Assembly (NCBI RefSeq): GCF_024679245.1
Contig: NC_090184.1
Location: 3,488,047 to 3,552,046, forward strand
Direction: 5' to 3'
DNA: 64,000 nucleotides
Source: Pseudorasbora parva
Taxonomy: Eukaryota; Chordata; Actinopteri; Cypriniformes; Gobionidae
The notes under the pieces are model-generated. The model saw only the letters and a list, made by a program, of their open reading frames with translations. It did not search any database and was not told the origin of the DNA. Shown in pieces: positions 31,354 to 43,253 of this stretch. A program made the position numbers and the translations under genes. Position 1 is the stretch's first letter. Every line of letters starts with the position of its first letter.

Positions 31354-32801
31354 CAGGGTGTCCGCGGGGTTTTAAAAAGTATTAAAAAGTGATAAATCAA
31401 AATTGTCAAATTTAAGGCCATTAAAAGTGTTAAATGTGGTCTCAGAGGTATAATTTTTTTCAAATTAGGTATTATTTTTTCAGACTATCAGGTGTCCTAT
31501 TCTGATTGAAATTCTATCTGCGTTCACGTTAGTTCGTTTAAATATGGGCTTTAGCATATCTGGGCACATAATCAAAGATCTTTCATCTCCGTCTCGGCGT
31601 ATGTTTGATGCTGACGTCATATTCAGTGGTCGTTCGGCATCATCTCAGAACACTGCGCGCTCAACAGAAGTGGCTGGCTTACGGTTTATTTTAGACTTGC
31701 TTCAAGGCATATCTTCAACGACTATCCTCATAAGAGCAATCTTAAATGATTTATATAAAGTCTAAAATAAACAAAAAGAGTTGTGAGAGAATGAGGCGCG
31801 ATCCATAGACGGTATATAAACAGTGAGATCCGCGTGTCTGTCTGCTCTTAAAGGGGCAGCAGCCAATAAAGCTTCCTGTCAGTAAAGTTAAAGAACAAAG
31901 GGAACAGAGAAAAGGACTCGCTGCTCTTGACTAAATAACTTTTGTAGCTTTAATAAGGATTAACTATTTAATTAATAGTTTATGCAGTGCAGACTGCATA
32001 TAACTTTGATAACTTTATTAAATGTCTGTATATTTTCTAACTGTTAAAACAGGAAGGGCAGGAGTAAACATATTATGGGTTTATGTTAGCATTGTTTTAA
32101 GTTTACTTAAATTAAAAACTGTTAAAAAATGTAATGAATGTATAAAAAAAATCAGTAGCTGTATTAATATCAGTAATACTGACCTTCATTCATAAAAAGA
32201 TGCCATTTAAACAAGTATTTAAAATATACTGTCTTTATGTTGTTTCTACATTAATTTGATTAACTGTGAAATTATTATATTAAAAAATATATTAAAAACG
32301 TACAAAAACATTTCTTTTTTATTGTGATTAATCACAGAAAAAATGTGTGATTAATCTTGTTAAAGTTTTTAATCGATTGACAGCTCTAGTTTTTAGTATT
32401 TTGTTAAATTAAACAACTTATCACAGCTATAGAAATGTAATATTTGGCTATGGTTTTATTGTTGGAAGAAAAAAAAAACTAAATAATTTAATTGCTGAAT
32501 TACCAATTATTAATTGAAATCAGATGTGTATGCAGTAATGCTTCTCCTTAACCAACCTTTGTGAATGTTGAGATCTATTTTACTGTGTCTGAATGATAAC
32601 TTAATACAGATTTCCTCCTGGTGTCGATTCTAAATCTATTCTTTTTTTGTATGTTATATATGTCAAAATCTGTGTAAATAATAGGCCGCTGATTAACACT
32701 TGCAATTCAGTGTTGTGATGGTTTTAAAAAATATTCTGAAGGTAGTAAAAAAGGTATTAAAAAGTAGTAAATTTAACTTAAGGATTGCTGTATATACCCT
32801 G
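31354..32801. mobile_element. CAGGG...CCCTG element, copy 2
   Basis: Starts CAGGGTGTCCGCGGGGTTTT and ends TGTATATACCCTG, flanked by GGCTTT at 31348-31353 and 32802-32807. The interior near both ends repeats AAAAAGTATTAAAAAGT. Same family as 8253-9798. At 32320-32388 it carries a terminus-like TTAATCGATTGACAGCTCTA, perhaps a second element. No transposase. Confidence 0.7.
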
Positions 32802-32807
32802 GGCTTT

Positions 32808-35103
32808 AAAACCCATGCAGATCATAAACTCTCATGAAGATAAAGAACTGCAATGTCACGATAGAGATGATCATCAAAACCAAACAGATGTTTTAGTGTT
32901 TGGCAGAGTATCAGAAACGTGAGGGGTTTTCTGGTAAGGGGGCGTGGGGCAGCAACTCATTTGCATTTAAAGATACAGGCACAAAAACAGCATTTGTTAT
33001 TATTATTATATTCACAGAGTTACTCTAGGCTTTTCCACAAATATTTATTTAAATTTAATTTATTAATTAATGTATTTACTTTTTACATTTGTATAGTGCT
33101 AATTTACCATTCAAACATTTATTTATTTTTATTTAATTCTTACTTTTTTCTACACTTTTAAGAACTTTTATAAATAAGAAATTAATTAAATAAGCATATC
33201 TATTTTATTATTTATTCTTGTGCATGATTTATTTGTTAATTTAACATTTAATCACTTTTTTTTTTTTTACAAAATGTCATGCTACTCTTTTCCCTGGACC
33301 TCAGTTTGAAAACCCAGAGTGTACAGTATATAATAAGCTATAATATAATAGACTATAGTATATAATATAATACCTCCTAATTCCAGGAGGTATTACTTTG
33401 ACAAATTGACTTAAATAGTGTTTACTCCCACGAGTATATATAACATTCCCACAAATTGATATCTCATGACCACAACATATCACATTCCCATGAGTTAATA
33501 TGACGTGGCCACGACGACAAAACTTAACCGAACATGTCCCCTCCCGCTCACCGTAATAATCTGCCAATGAAATCTCTTCTTAAACACTAGAGGGAGCCTC
33601 CGTTATCTGTGAGGCCGGGCTGGGCGAGGCCGTGGCTCTTCAGAGCTGAAGATGACTTTCAACAAATGCTTTTAAATGCTTTGCATACAGCTGTATTAGT
33701 AACACTGTATTTTACAGTGTCCTTGTTACATAGTAATAACTATAAATTATGCATAATTACATGCAACTAACCCTAATTCTAACCTTAATGTTATGTAGGT
33801 GTATTACTCAGAACAGAAATGTATAATTACAATGTAACGAGGACAGCTTAAAATAAAGTGTATTCACTCGACACAATATCAGTTGAGCCCAAATGAAAAA
33901 GCTTTACATTTTTACAGTGAAGGGTTTTATGAGAAAATACCATTTCAAATGTTCACATTTCTTTTTAATTGTTTGTGTGTTGTTTCTTCACTACAGTTGG
34001 TGGAACAGCACAACATAAGCTAGCTCATAATGATTGACTTGCTATAAATATATAAAACACAGCATTATATTCTGAGGACAGCAGATGTTCTGTGTTGGCA
34101 GCCTATCACAAATGACTTCCTTTGCAGACTAATGACCTTTGATCCATAATAAGTCGATTGAGATGCAAACCCCTCCCCCTGAAACCAATACACATCCAGA
34201 GCTCCACAAGGCCTTCAGAACAGGTCCAGGAAGAAAACAAAGGAAGAAAACTCGCACCACAATGTGCCGTACCATCAGGGCCGTCCTGACTCACAAAAAT
34301 GATATGTTGGATTTACTTCACTTTTTTATGTCAACTGGTTCCACGTTATTGGGTTATGTTAAATTTAATTAACATTGTTTATTTCAGTAAACGTAAAACA
34401 ATTTGTAAGGTTTTTTTTTCCAATGCCATTTATTTAAATCAGGTTAACAATCTTATTTTTGTCGAAAACTATTTAGTTAAATTTTTCTAAAATGATTATC
34501 AAACAAAAAACATAAGTTATCCAGTGTAATTATACATTTACAAATGTTATCTAACAAGAAAACCTTTTACAATATCTTATTGGCTAATCAGAAGATGCTT
34601 TTGTTACATTCATGGCATGCCCAAAGTAGCTTTTTCTTTATTATTAAATCAACTTTAATTATTATTAGCAGGTCCTGACCCCAAGCCCATGCTCTACACT
34701 TCACCACAATGATCAACCTCTAAAATCACTAACATAACACACACTTTTAAATACCAACATAACATTAAACATTAAAAAGTCTCTCTATTGTCTCATCTTG
34801 TTAAAAATGCATAAAATAGCACCTTATTTACTCTCTGATATTCAGCCCCTTTGCAAAGCATGATGGGAAGTGAACGTCCTTTTACTTGATTAAAACATGT
34901 TATTTGAAAATAAAAACATCAAGTTATGTCAAAGAGTAACGGTTTTAAGTCAATATAACATGAAGCAATTCTGAACCAGAAACCTGATATAATGGTGTCA
35001 AATCGAGATGAGTTACTTAAATAAAGTGAACAGCATCATGCAATCCTTTTTGAGTGGGGCGGGTTCCCGATTTAGAGAATAAACTATATCTGTGCAGAGA
35101 GCC
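32808..35103. other. intergenic, AT-rich, no gene seen
   Basis: About 2.3 kb. Holds (TATTAT)-like AT-rich DNA, a set of short motifs around 33420-33520 (CCCACGAGTATAT, CATTCCCATGAGTTAATATG) that look like a dispersed inverted repeat, and a repeat-like stretch at 33700-33860 (TAGTAACACTGTATTTTACA, TAATTACAATGTAACGAGG). The open frames are short and show no recognisable protein. Confidence 0.4.
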
Positions 35104-35908
35104 ACACTGTAAAAAATTATTTAGAAAAAAAGTTTCAGTGCGTCATCACAAATAAAACACACACAATTACCCAATATGCTTACAAAATCTTTTAATAATA
35201 TTTTAATAAAGGCTGTAAATGTTCATTGTATCGAAATTTTAATTTCAATGAACTCAAAATTTTAAGGCAACCCAACCCGATCACACATAAATGCGTATCA
35301 ATAGTACGAGTGTGCAATGTCGTGGAATGTATACGCCAAAACTCATTTTGGCGTGCATATGATACGCTGTTTTTTGCGTGCATATGATACGTATTTTAAT
35401 AGCGTATTATACATACGAACCCCCCACCCCACTACCCTAAACCTACCCAAGAGAGCGTGTCATATATACGCCATAAAGTGCGTATCATATGCACACGAAA
35501 ACCAGCGTATCATTTCATGACATTGCACACTCGTACTATTGATACGCATTTATGTGTGATCGGGTTGCGCCTTACAATTTTGAGTTCATTGAAATTAAAA
35601 TTTTGATACAATTAACATTTTTTGAGATTCGACAACCTTTATTAAAATATTATTAAAAGATTGTGTAAGCATATTGGGTAATTGTGTGTGTTTTATTTGT
35701 GATGACGCAGTGAAACCAAATAGTGCTATTTTCATGATTTATAAAAAATGAATGTGGTTCAGATACAATAATATTTTGAGTTTCTATTCATTAAACAAAT
35801 GCATTGTATCAACTCAATTTTTTTATTTCAATAAACTCAAAATTTGAAGACAACCAGGTTTTACTTTTTAAGTTAAACCAACAAAAACCAACAAAAATGT
35901 TTACAGTG
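35104..35908. mobile_element. CACTGT-ended hairpin MITE
   Basis: Ends CACTGTAAAAAATTATTT and AAAAATGTTTACAGTG. The left arm (GCGTCATCACAAATAAAAC ... CAATGAACTCAAAATTTTAA) recurs inverted at about 35575-35720, on either side of a palindromic insert at 35274-35566. Same family as 5543-5873. Confidence 0.7.
35274..35566. mobile_element. palindromic insert with perfect 48-bp inverted ends
   Basis: The first 48 bases (from AACCCGATCACACATAAATG) and the last 48 are exact reverse complements. Between them are repeated words CGTATCA and GCATATGATACG and a short C-rich tract (CCCCCCACCCCACTACC). 293 bp, non-coding. It sits between the mirrored arms of the surrounding MITE. Confidence 0.85.
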
Positions 35909-36657
35909 CAGTGGATACTCTGTGGCTGTGAGGCCTAAATCTGTGCTCTGTGTTAGTCTCCAGGGTCTCATCAGCATCGACTGCATGCGGAGGGGGTGGG
36001 ACAGTCCACTTTCATCTCCATCAGAGCTCATATCCTGCCAGCGCTTCCCTAGAGAGACTGTGAGACTCCATCAGATGTGGGCCACTTTAAACCAGCTCAA
36101 CCCCCACAGCTGTGTCTCCGCATAACTCATACCACATAATGCACACTGACCACTGACGCCAGCATGGCAAGGGCTGCTTCTTTTGCTTCTCTCACTTATT
36201 CCAGCTCATCAGAAGAGAGCTGAATATGAAAGGTGACGCTGTGGACGATTGACTTACATGTCAATGATTTACTTCAATAGAGGTGCATTCCTCATACATA
36301 TGCAAATCCCCCTCCTGCCATCTTGAGCCTCACTACAGCTGTTGAGAAAAGCCTCCTAATCTCCATCTGCCCACTGCTGTATTGATTACTATTTGAGGAT
36401 CTTTCTGTGGGATCCAAAACCTAAATGGCTAACATTAGCAAGCACTGTTCACTACATAGTAAGCTGCCTACCAATACAGCATTTTAAAGGATCATAGGTA
36501 GGCTCCCGAGGTTAAGTTAAAGGTAGATGGATGAATTATGCTGCCTTCTGAAATTATAAAGCCTGGAGATGGCAATGCCAGAATAAAATGACTATATATA
36601 TGTTACAGTATATGATATAATAGACTGTAATATAAAAGGCCACAGTATGATATAATA
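35909..36657. other. intergenic, no gene seen
   Basis: About 750 bp of unassigned sequence with one 67-residue open frame (35922-36125) that has no recognisable domain, codon signal or splice context. TATA/AT-rich near the right end, just before the Tc1-like element. Confidence 0.4.
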
Positions 36658-36970
36658 CAAACCCGATTCCAAATATGTTGGGACACTGTACAAATTGTGA
36701 ATAAAAAAGGAATGCAATAATTTACAAATCTCATAAACTATCTTCACAATAGAATATAGATATATCAAATATTGAAAGTGAGACATTTTGAAATGTCCTG
36801 CCAAATATTGGCTCATTTTGGATTTCATGAGAGTTAAATGTAATGTAAATGTAAAAGTTAAATGTACATAAGGAACAGCTGGAGGACCAATTTGCAACTT
36901 ATTAGGTCAATTAGCTGTGATTGGGTATAAAAAGAGCCTCTCAGAGTGGCAGTGTCTCTCAGAAGTCAAG

Positions 36971-38341
36971 ATGGGCAGAGGATCACCAATTCCCCCAATG
37001 CTGCGGCGGACAATAGTGGAGCAATATCAGAAAGGAGTTTCTCAGAGAAAAACTGCGAAGAGTTTGAAGTTATCATCATCTACAGTGAGGCCAGCAGGGG
37101 GTGTTCATCCTGTGGTCTGTGTGGGTCCTAACACCCCAGTATAGTGATGGGACACTGTACTATCAAAGAGCACCGTCCTTCGTATGAGGCGTTAAACCGA
37201 GGTCCTGACTCTCTGTGGTCGTTAAAAATCCCAGGATGTCCTTCGGAAAAAGAGTAGGGGTGTAACCCCGGCATCCTGGCCAAATTTGCCCACTGGCCCC
37301 TGTCCTTCATGGCCTCCTAATAATCCCCATAAAATGATTGGCTTTATCACTCGGTCTCCTCTCCACCAATCCGCTGGTGTGTGGTGAGCGTTCTGGCGCA
37401 ATATGGCTGCCGTCGCATCATCCAGGTGGTGCTGAACATTGGTGGTGGTTGAGGAGATTCCCCCTTGTATGTAAAGCGCTTTGAGTGCCTAGAAAAGCAC
37501 TATATAAATGTAATGAATTATTATTATTACAGTGGATAATATCATCCAAAGATTCAGAGAATCTGGAACAATCTCTGTGCGTAAGGGTCAAGGCCAGAAA
37601 ACCAAACTGGATGCCCGTGATCTTCAGCCCTTAGACGGCACTGCATCACATACAGGAATGATACTGTAATGGACATCACAACATCAGGAATACTTCCAGA
37701 AAACATTGGAGAACACAATCCACCGTGCCATTCGCCGTTGCCGGCTAAAACTCTATAGGTCAAAAAAGAAGCCATATCTAAACATGATCCAGAAGCTCAG
37801 GCGTTTTCTCTGGGCCAAGGCTCATTCAAAATGGACTGTGGCAAAGTGGAAAACTGTTCTATGGTCCGACGAATCAAAATTTGAAGATCTTTTTGGAAAA
37901 CTGGGACGCCATGTCATCCGGACTAAAGAGGACAAGGACAACCCAAGTTTTTCTTAGCGCTCAGTTCAGAAGCTGCATCTCTGATGGTATGGGGTTCATG
38001 AGTGTGTGTGGCATGGGCAGCTTATCTGGAAAGGCACCATCAATGCTGAAAGCCAAAGGTGTATCCAAGTTCTAGAACAACATATGCTCCATCCAGACGT
38101 CGTCTCTTTCAGGGAAGACATTTTCCAACATGACAATGCCAGACCACATGCTGCATCATCAATCACAACATCATGGCTGCGTAGAAGAAGGATCCGGCAC
38201 TGAAATGGCCAGCCTGCAGTCCAGATCTTTCACCATTAGAAAACATTTGGCGCATCATAAAGAGGAAGATGCAACAAAGAAGACCTAAGACAGTTGAGCA
38301 GCTAGAAGCCTGCATTAGACAAGAATGGGACCATATTCACA
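36971..38341 (+). pseudogene. broken Tc1-like transposase
   Basis: Starts MGRGSPIPPMLRRTIVEQYQ, with paired-type helix-turn-helix pieces (GVSQRKTAKSLKLSSSTV), then after the SINE continues in RFRESGTISVRKGQG. Downstream pieces include KWTVAKWKTVLWSDESKFE, holding the first catalytic Asp of the DDE triad, FQHDNARPHAASS with the second, and a later KRKMQQRRPKTVEQLEACI region. Several frameshifts and stop codons separate these, and the C-terminus is absent. It belongs to the Tc1 superfamily, which cuts and pastes at TA. Confidence 0.8.
37088..37527 (+). mobile_element. SINE inserted in the Tc1-like transposase
   Basis: Flanked by identical TACAGTG at 37081-37087 and 37528-37534. The 3' part reads GTAAAGCGCTTTGAGTGCCT then GCACTATATAAATGTAATGA and an (ATT)n tail, the LINE-type tail shared by several fish SINEs. 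The 5' part begins AGGCCAGCAGGGGGTG. Removing it makes the transposase frame contiguous (...SSSTV then the 3' part), which confirms the insertion. Confidence 0.9.
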
Positions 38342-38349
38342 ATATTATA

Positions 38350-38455
38350 GTTTTTATACTGTATTTTTGATCAAATAATGCAGTAGATGACACTTCTTTC
38401 AAAAACATTAAAATATCTCACCGACCCAAAACTTTTGAATGGGGATGTTTATTAG
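38350..38455 (+). repeat. cyprinid interspersed repeat, fragment
   Basis: TGTATTTTTGATCAAATAATGCAG then GACACTTCTTTCAAAAACATT and CCGACCCAAAACTTTTGAATGG match the right part of the repeat at 6612-6960. It directly follows the broken end of the Tc1-like element. Confidence 0.65.
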
Positions 38456-39218
38456 GCTACTGAAAAGTATCTATATCTCTATATTTATATGAATATTTTG
38501 TCAATTTCAAATAACAACAGTTAACAAGTCATTTGTGTGAAATGTAGTTTATGTGTATTACAGTATTACATTGTCAGCTTAGCAACATGCCGACATAAAT
38601 CTCTAGGTTTTGAATCAGAGCTATTGTCTCATTCATAACAATCCCAGTCAAACACACGGGGCTTTTTGCTTTAAATCTTTGGACCTAACCTTGAATAATC
38701 GGGCAAAAGAACGAGCTGATTACAGCCAGTTTCCCCTGAGCTCTTTAAACTCATTTGCAGAATGTGAGCACTCCAGCTACTGCTGTATAAAGGGAGACTA
38801 ATCTTGTGGCCACTTTTGTTCTGTGTAAGAAGCCTCGGTTCCAGCCGAGAACAGCTGACTATGGGAAGTGTTAAAGGGCTGTGACTCAGGCTCTGTGGGG
38901 GAAGGGCAGCTTCACTGTACAACAGACAGAGACCAACATGTTAAAGGAACAGATCCAGACTAATAAACAACATTAAGTGCATCTGACGCAGCAGTTTATG
39001 TAGCTAACACTGCAGAGTCGTACAGCGTTATATACAGAGCTGGATCCCTGATCATGCCATATTGATCGTGCGGATCATGATATCCTTTGGGATCTGGTGA
39101 ATTTCCCATCTACAGCTGATGCTCACTGAGAAACAGCTGTTCATATGCAAGATATTCCACGCTGAGATCTTACCCCTGAGTAATGAAGTGCTGCAGACTA
39201 ACACTGTCTGCTTTACCC

Positions 39219-39275
<57 letters not shown>

Positions 39276-41273
39276 CCCCTAAACCTACCCATCACAGGAA
39301 ACATTTTGCATTTTTACTTTCTAAAAAAAACTCAATTTGTATGATTTATAAGCCTTTTGAAAAGTAGGGACATGGGTAATGTCCTCATATTTAACCCTCT
39401 CCTTGTAATACCCATGTCATTATACACATTTCATTTGTGTCCTGATATCTCACAAACACACGTGCACACACACACACACACCCTTTAGAGAGAGGTACCT
39501 CGTGGAACAACACTAATCTACTTATGATTTACGATTTTTATATGATTATTAGCCTTGTTAAAAAGTGTATTGAATTTGCACTTGTAGTGTAAACTTCAAA
39601 TCTTAAAAGCAAAATAAAAAACTGTACTTGCAGATAATAAAATATTAATGAAATCAAAGGAGGGTTCACTTTCATGACTATTTCACACTTTTTTAAAGCG
39701 CAATTGGTAATGATGTCAAATTAAATATTTTACTTTAAAGTACATTTGAAATCATCCTGCTTTATTCATTCTTTGTACTGTTTTAAATGAGTGCACTTAC
39801 TTGATGTGTTGACTAATATAACATATGTAAAATACTTGTATCTGTGTTGATATTAAATTTAAAGTTAATATAAATTTAAATATATTTAAACATATTACAT
39901 TTCACCTTCATCATTATAAATGTGCAAATACATGTTTCAATAGAAATTATAATGAAGTACATTTTAGTTTACTATAAATACTAAGAATGTGTCTAATTAT
40001 GTGTAGGTAAAAAAAATCAATCTTAAATTCAATCAATTTCATTTAATATACATTACCAGTAACTGTAAATGTCAATTTAATTAATTTAAGTTGCATTAGT
40101 CTTTTCTTCCCTATTGTGCCGTTTATGTGAGTGAAACTGCTTCACAAACAAGAACAAATGTAGGGCGGGGCTTGATTTAGTCTGAGGGGAATTGATTGGA
40201 TGGTGGTGGTTTGCTATTGGTGGATCTCATGTGAGTGACAGGTGGCCCCGCCCTCATCATCAGAGAAGAGATGCAAGAGGGAGGGGAATATATTCAGGAA
40301 CATGAAAAAAAATAATGACATGCATGTATAAATGATTTAGAATAAATACAAATAAAAAGAAATGTCATATTTGATTTCATGGTGACAGTTATTAACACAC
40401 AGTAAAGTAATATCTGCTGTCCAATGCTAAATGCAAACACTAATGCTATGATTGATAGGTTTTGTTGCATCTAATAACCTTATGATAATGATAAGATAGA
40501 TTTCCATAAGAGTGATGCTTAGCCTGATTTATCCTCCACCTGAGAAGTATAAATCATGCGTGTTTAGCATTAATAATGCACAGGGTGCACTAGCAGGACA
40601 TGTGCTGAGTCAGGGACAGAGATGCTAGGCAAGGGCGTTGCAGACAATTCAATAAAACCAAACCTAGTCACTGATATATCCTCACACAGCTCTATATTGC
40701 GATTAAAATGCACAAACACAACAGTGTAACAACATAAATGTGCAGCTTCAGCTTGCCTGCAGCATTAATTATTCAGTTAGCAGGCAAACACAAACATTAG
40801 CTTTAGCAACAGCTGGATCAAAGGAGTGGTGAGAGAAGAAAAGACTTCATCCTTTTATTTATGACTTCCTCTTTTACACACCAGCATTCATGCCATTATG
40901 AAAAAGAAATGCACTTAACTGTATTGAGTGAGCACTTCTAGTGTACTCCAGATTTTATACAGATCATTTTAATGAAATAAAAGGCCAGTTAAGTGAACTT
41001 CAATAGAGTAGACTTTCATGACTGCTTCTAATAGTGTCAGATTAGACGGGTTATCTTCAGTTTAAATCATTATGTTTTAATAATCTTTCGTTGTTAATGT
41101 TGATGACGTACACAAGTTTTGATGTGTGGGACTATTAGAGAGGCGTGAAGAGAGACTGAGTGTGCCAAATTAATAAGTCTTTTATAATGTCATTTTCCAC
41201 AACACTAAGACAGCCGCTGAGTTAAAGTCAATGTGGATCTCTGTTTGCAACCCATTTTACTTCTGTAACGTCA
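38456..41273. other. intergenic, no gene seen
   Basis: About 2.8 kb, AT-rich, with a (CA)n tract at 39220-39274 and a second short one near 39467-39481. The open frames arise from the CA repeat or are too short to judge. A GC-richer patch at 40150-40290 (GGGCGGGGCTTG, GTGGCCCCGCCC) could be a repeat. No splice-flanked coding exon was found. Confidence 0.45.
39220..39274. repeat. (CA)n microsatellite
   Basis: About 55 bases of uninterrupted CA. It produces a Thr-His run in one frame and Cys-Val on the other strand, neither of them protein. Confidence 0.98.
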
Positions 41274-42456
41274 TATACACCGATTAGGCATAACATTATG
41301 ACAGGTGAAGTGAATAACACTGATGATCGCTTCATCATGCCTCCTGTTAGTGGGGGGGATATATTAGGCAGCAAGTGAACATTTTGTCCTCAGAGTTGAT
41401 GTGTTAGAAGCAGGAGAAATGGGCAAGCGTAAGGATTTGAGCGAGTTTGACAAGGGCCAAATTGTGACGGCTAGACGACTGGGTCAGAGCATCTCCAAAA
41501 CTGCAGCTCTTGAGGGCTGTTCTCGGCCTGCAGTGGTCAGTATCTATCAAAAGTGCTCCAAGGAAGGACCAGTGGAGAACCGGCCACAGGGTCATGGGCG
41601 GCCAAGGCTCATTGATGCACGTGAGGAGCGAAGGCTGGCCCGTGTGGTCCGATCAAACAGACGAGCTACTGGAGCTCAAACTGCTCCAGATGTTAATGCT
41701 GGTTCTGATAGAAAGGTGTGAGAATACACAGAGCATCTCAGTTTGTTGTGTATGGGGCGGCATAGCCGCTGACGAGTCAGGATGCCCGTGCTGACCCCTG
41801 ACCCCGCCGAAAGCACCAACAGTGGCACGTGAGCATCAGAACTGGACCACGGAGCAATGGAAGAAGATGGCCTGGTCTGAGGAATCACGTTTTCTTTTAC
41901 ATCACGTGGATGGCCGGGTGTGTGCGTCGCTTACCTGGGGAACACATGGCCCCAGGATGCACTATGGGAAGAAGGCGAGCCGGCGGAGGCAGTGTGATGC
42001 TTTGGCCAATGTTCTGCCGGGAAACCTTGGGTCCTCCATCCATGTGGACAGTGGCGTGCACAGGCCTCCACGGGGGCAGGGTCAGTACCTATTGCGTTCG
42101 CGGGGGCACATTAGTGCGATCAAAAAGGGCACTTTCACTTTCAAAGGGGCAGGGGCTCAAGCCCAGGAATGGTTTAAGGAGCACAACAACGAGTTTGAGG
42201 CGCTGGCTTGGCCTCCAAATTCCCCAGATCTCAATCCAATCGAGCATCTGTGGGATGTGCTGAACAAAACAAGTCCGATCCATGGAGGCCCCACTTCGCA
42301 ACTTACAGGACTTAGAGGATCTGCTGCTAACATCTTGGTGTCAGATACCACAGCACACCTTCAGGGGTCTAGTGGAGTCCATGCCTCGACGGGTCAGGGC
42401 TGGGATAGCAAGGGGGAGCAACACATTATAGGTCATGATGTTATGCCTGATGTATA
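41274..42456 (+). mobile_element. Tc1/mariner-like element with both termini
   Basis: Left TATACACCGATTAGGCATAA and right TTATGCCTGATGTATA are inverted ends of the Tc1 kind with TA edges. It is about 1.18 kb, shorter than a full ~1.3-1.6 kb element because of internal loss. Same family as the 3' fragment at 29387-29490. Confidence 0.85.
41419..42440 (+). pseudogene. broken Tc1-like transposase
   Basis: Begins [20 protein letters not shown], a helix-turn-helix ([20 protein letters not shown]) typical of Tc1 transposase DNA-binding domains, then a [22 protein letters not shown]-like region. After a frame loss and a deletion near 41720-41820 it resumes with NWTTEQWKKMAWSEESRFLL (first catalytic Asp changed to Glu in this reading) and later LAWPPNSPDLNPIEHLWDVL, which carries the third acidic residue. 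Frameshifts and the lost middle make it inactive. Confidence 0.8.
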
Positions 42457-43253
42457 ACATGCTTTAACAAAATTAATATGGTTTACTTTCATGATGACTA
42501 GAATGTTGAATGAATACTGAGTCTGATATATTAGATCTCATAAATATATAAAAATATATCTATTTACAAATATGTATGCAGGTGACGTCTTTGTTTGACT
42601 CTGACCCAGTTCTCACTCTTCACCTCCGCCCTCTTTCACTCACACCTTCCCTGGGAAAGTGGCCCATCATATTTCTGACTGCATGTAATATTATATGCCT
42701 ATTCCTCATTCTTTCATTTCAATGTGTTTGACATAAGAAACAAGTCACAGGAACAACAAGAGGGGCAATACATTTTGATCAAATTGCAAGCATACCTTAT
42801 ATTATATATAACTATTAAAACTGAAAGACCTTGATGAAACCACCATGACTCACCTAGTAATGCCATCTGTAAGTATTCACTGTAATTAACCTATTTCAAT
42901 CGCTAAACAATGGGAGTACATGAGTAGCCTCACTTCAAATGATTTGAATCGCAAGCGCATTAGCGTGCCATCTGCTTCTGTAACATTATCTGCAGTCTTA
43001 TCTGGCCAGCCCTCTGAAAACCCCGCAGGACTTTGCCCATGATACAGCAGCAGGACTGGGGCAAACCCTCATTCTCCAGGTTTAAGTCACAGCAACTGCG
43101 CTAAGGCAGATTGCATTACCATGCATTCCCTCTACAGATTAGTTTTTAATAATACAACTGCACCCAAACCAGAGATGTGTCTGCCTGTGAAACATGAAAC
43201 CATAATACATTTCTCTTTTCTTCACTTCCACATACACATACACAAAAGACCCT
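42457..43253. other. intergenic, no gene seen
   Basis: About 800 bp between the Tc1-like and the TTAA elements. No reading frame, repeat end or splice-flanked exon stands out. Confidence 0.45.

Larger units (their letters stand above)
36658..38341 (+). mobile_element. Tc1/mariner-like element, 3'-truncated, split by a SINE
   Basis: After TA (36656-36657) comes the terminus CAAACCCGATTCC...GTTGGGACA, the same family as the fragment at the window start. A transposase remnant follows. The right end is missing: homology stops near 38341, and an unrelated repeat begins. A 440-bp SINE interrupts it at 37088-37527. Confidence 0.85.

Noticed and set aside
39052..39367. Open frames on both strands with Cys-Val or Thr-His runs
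   Set aside because: Caused by the (CA)n tract at 39220-39274.
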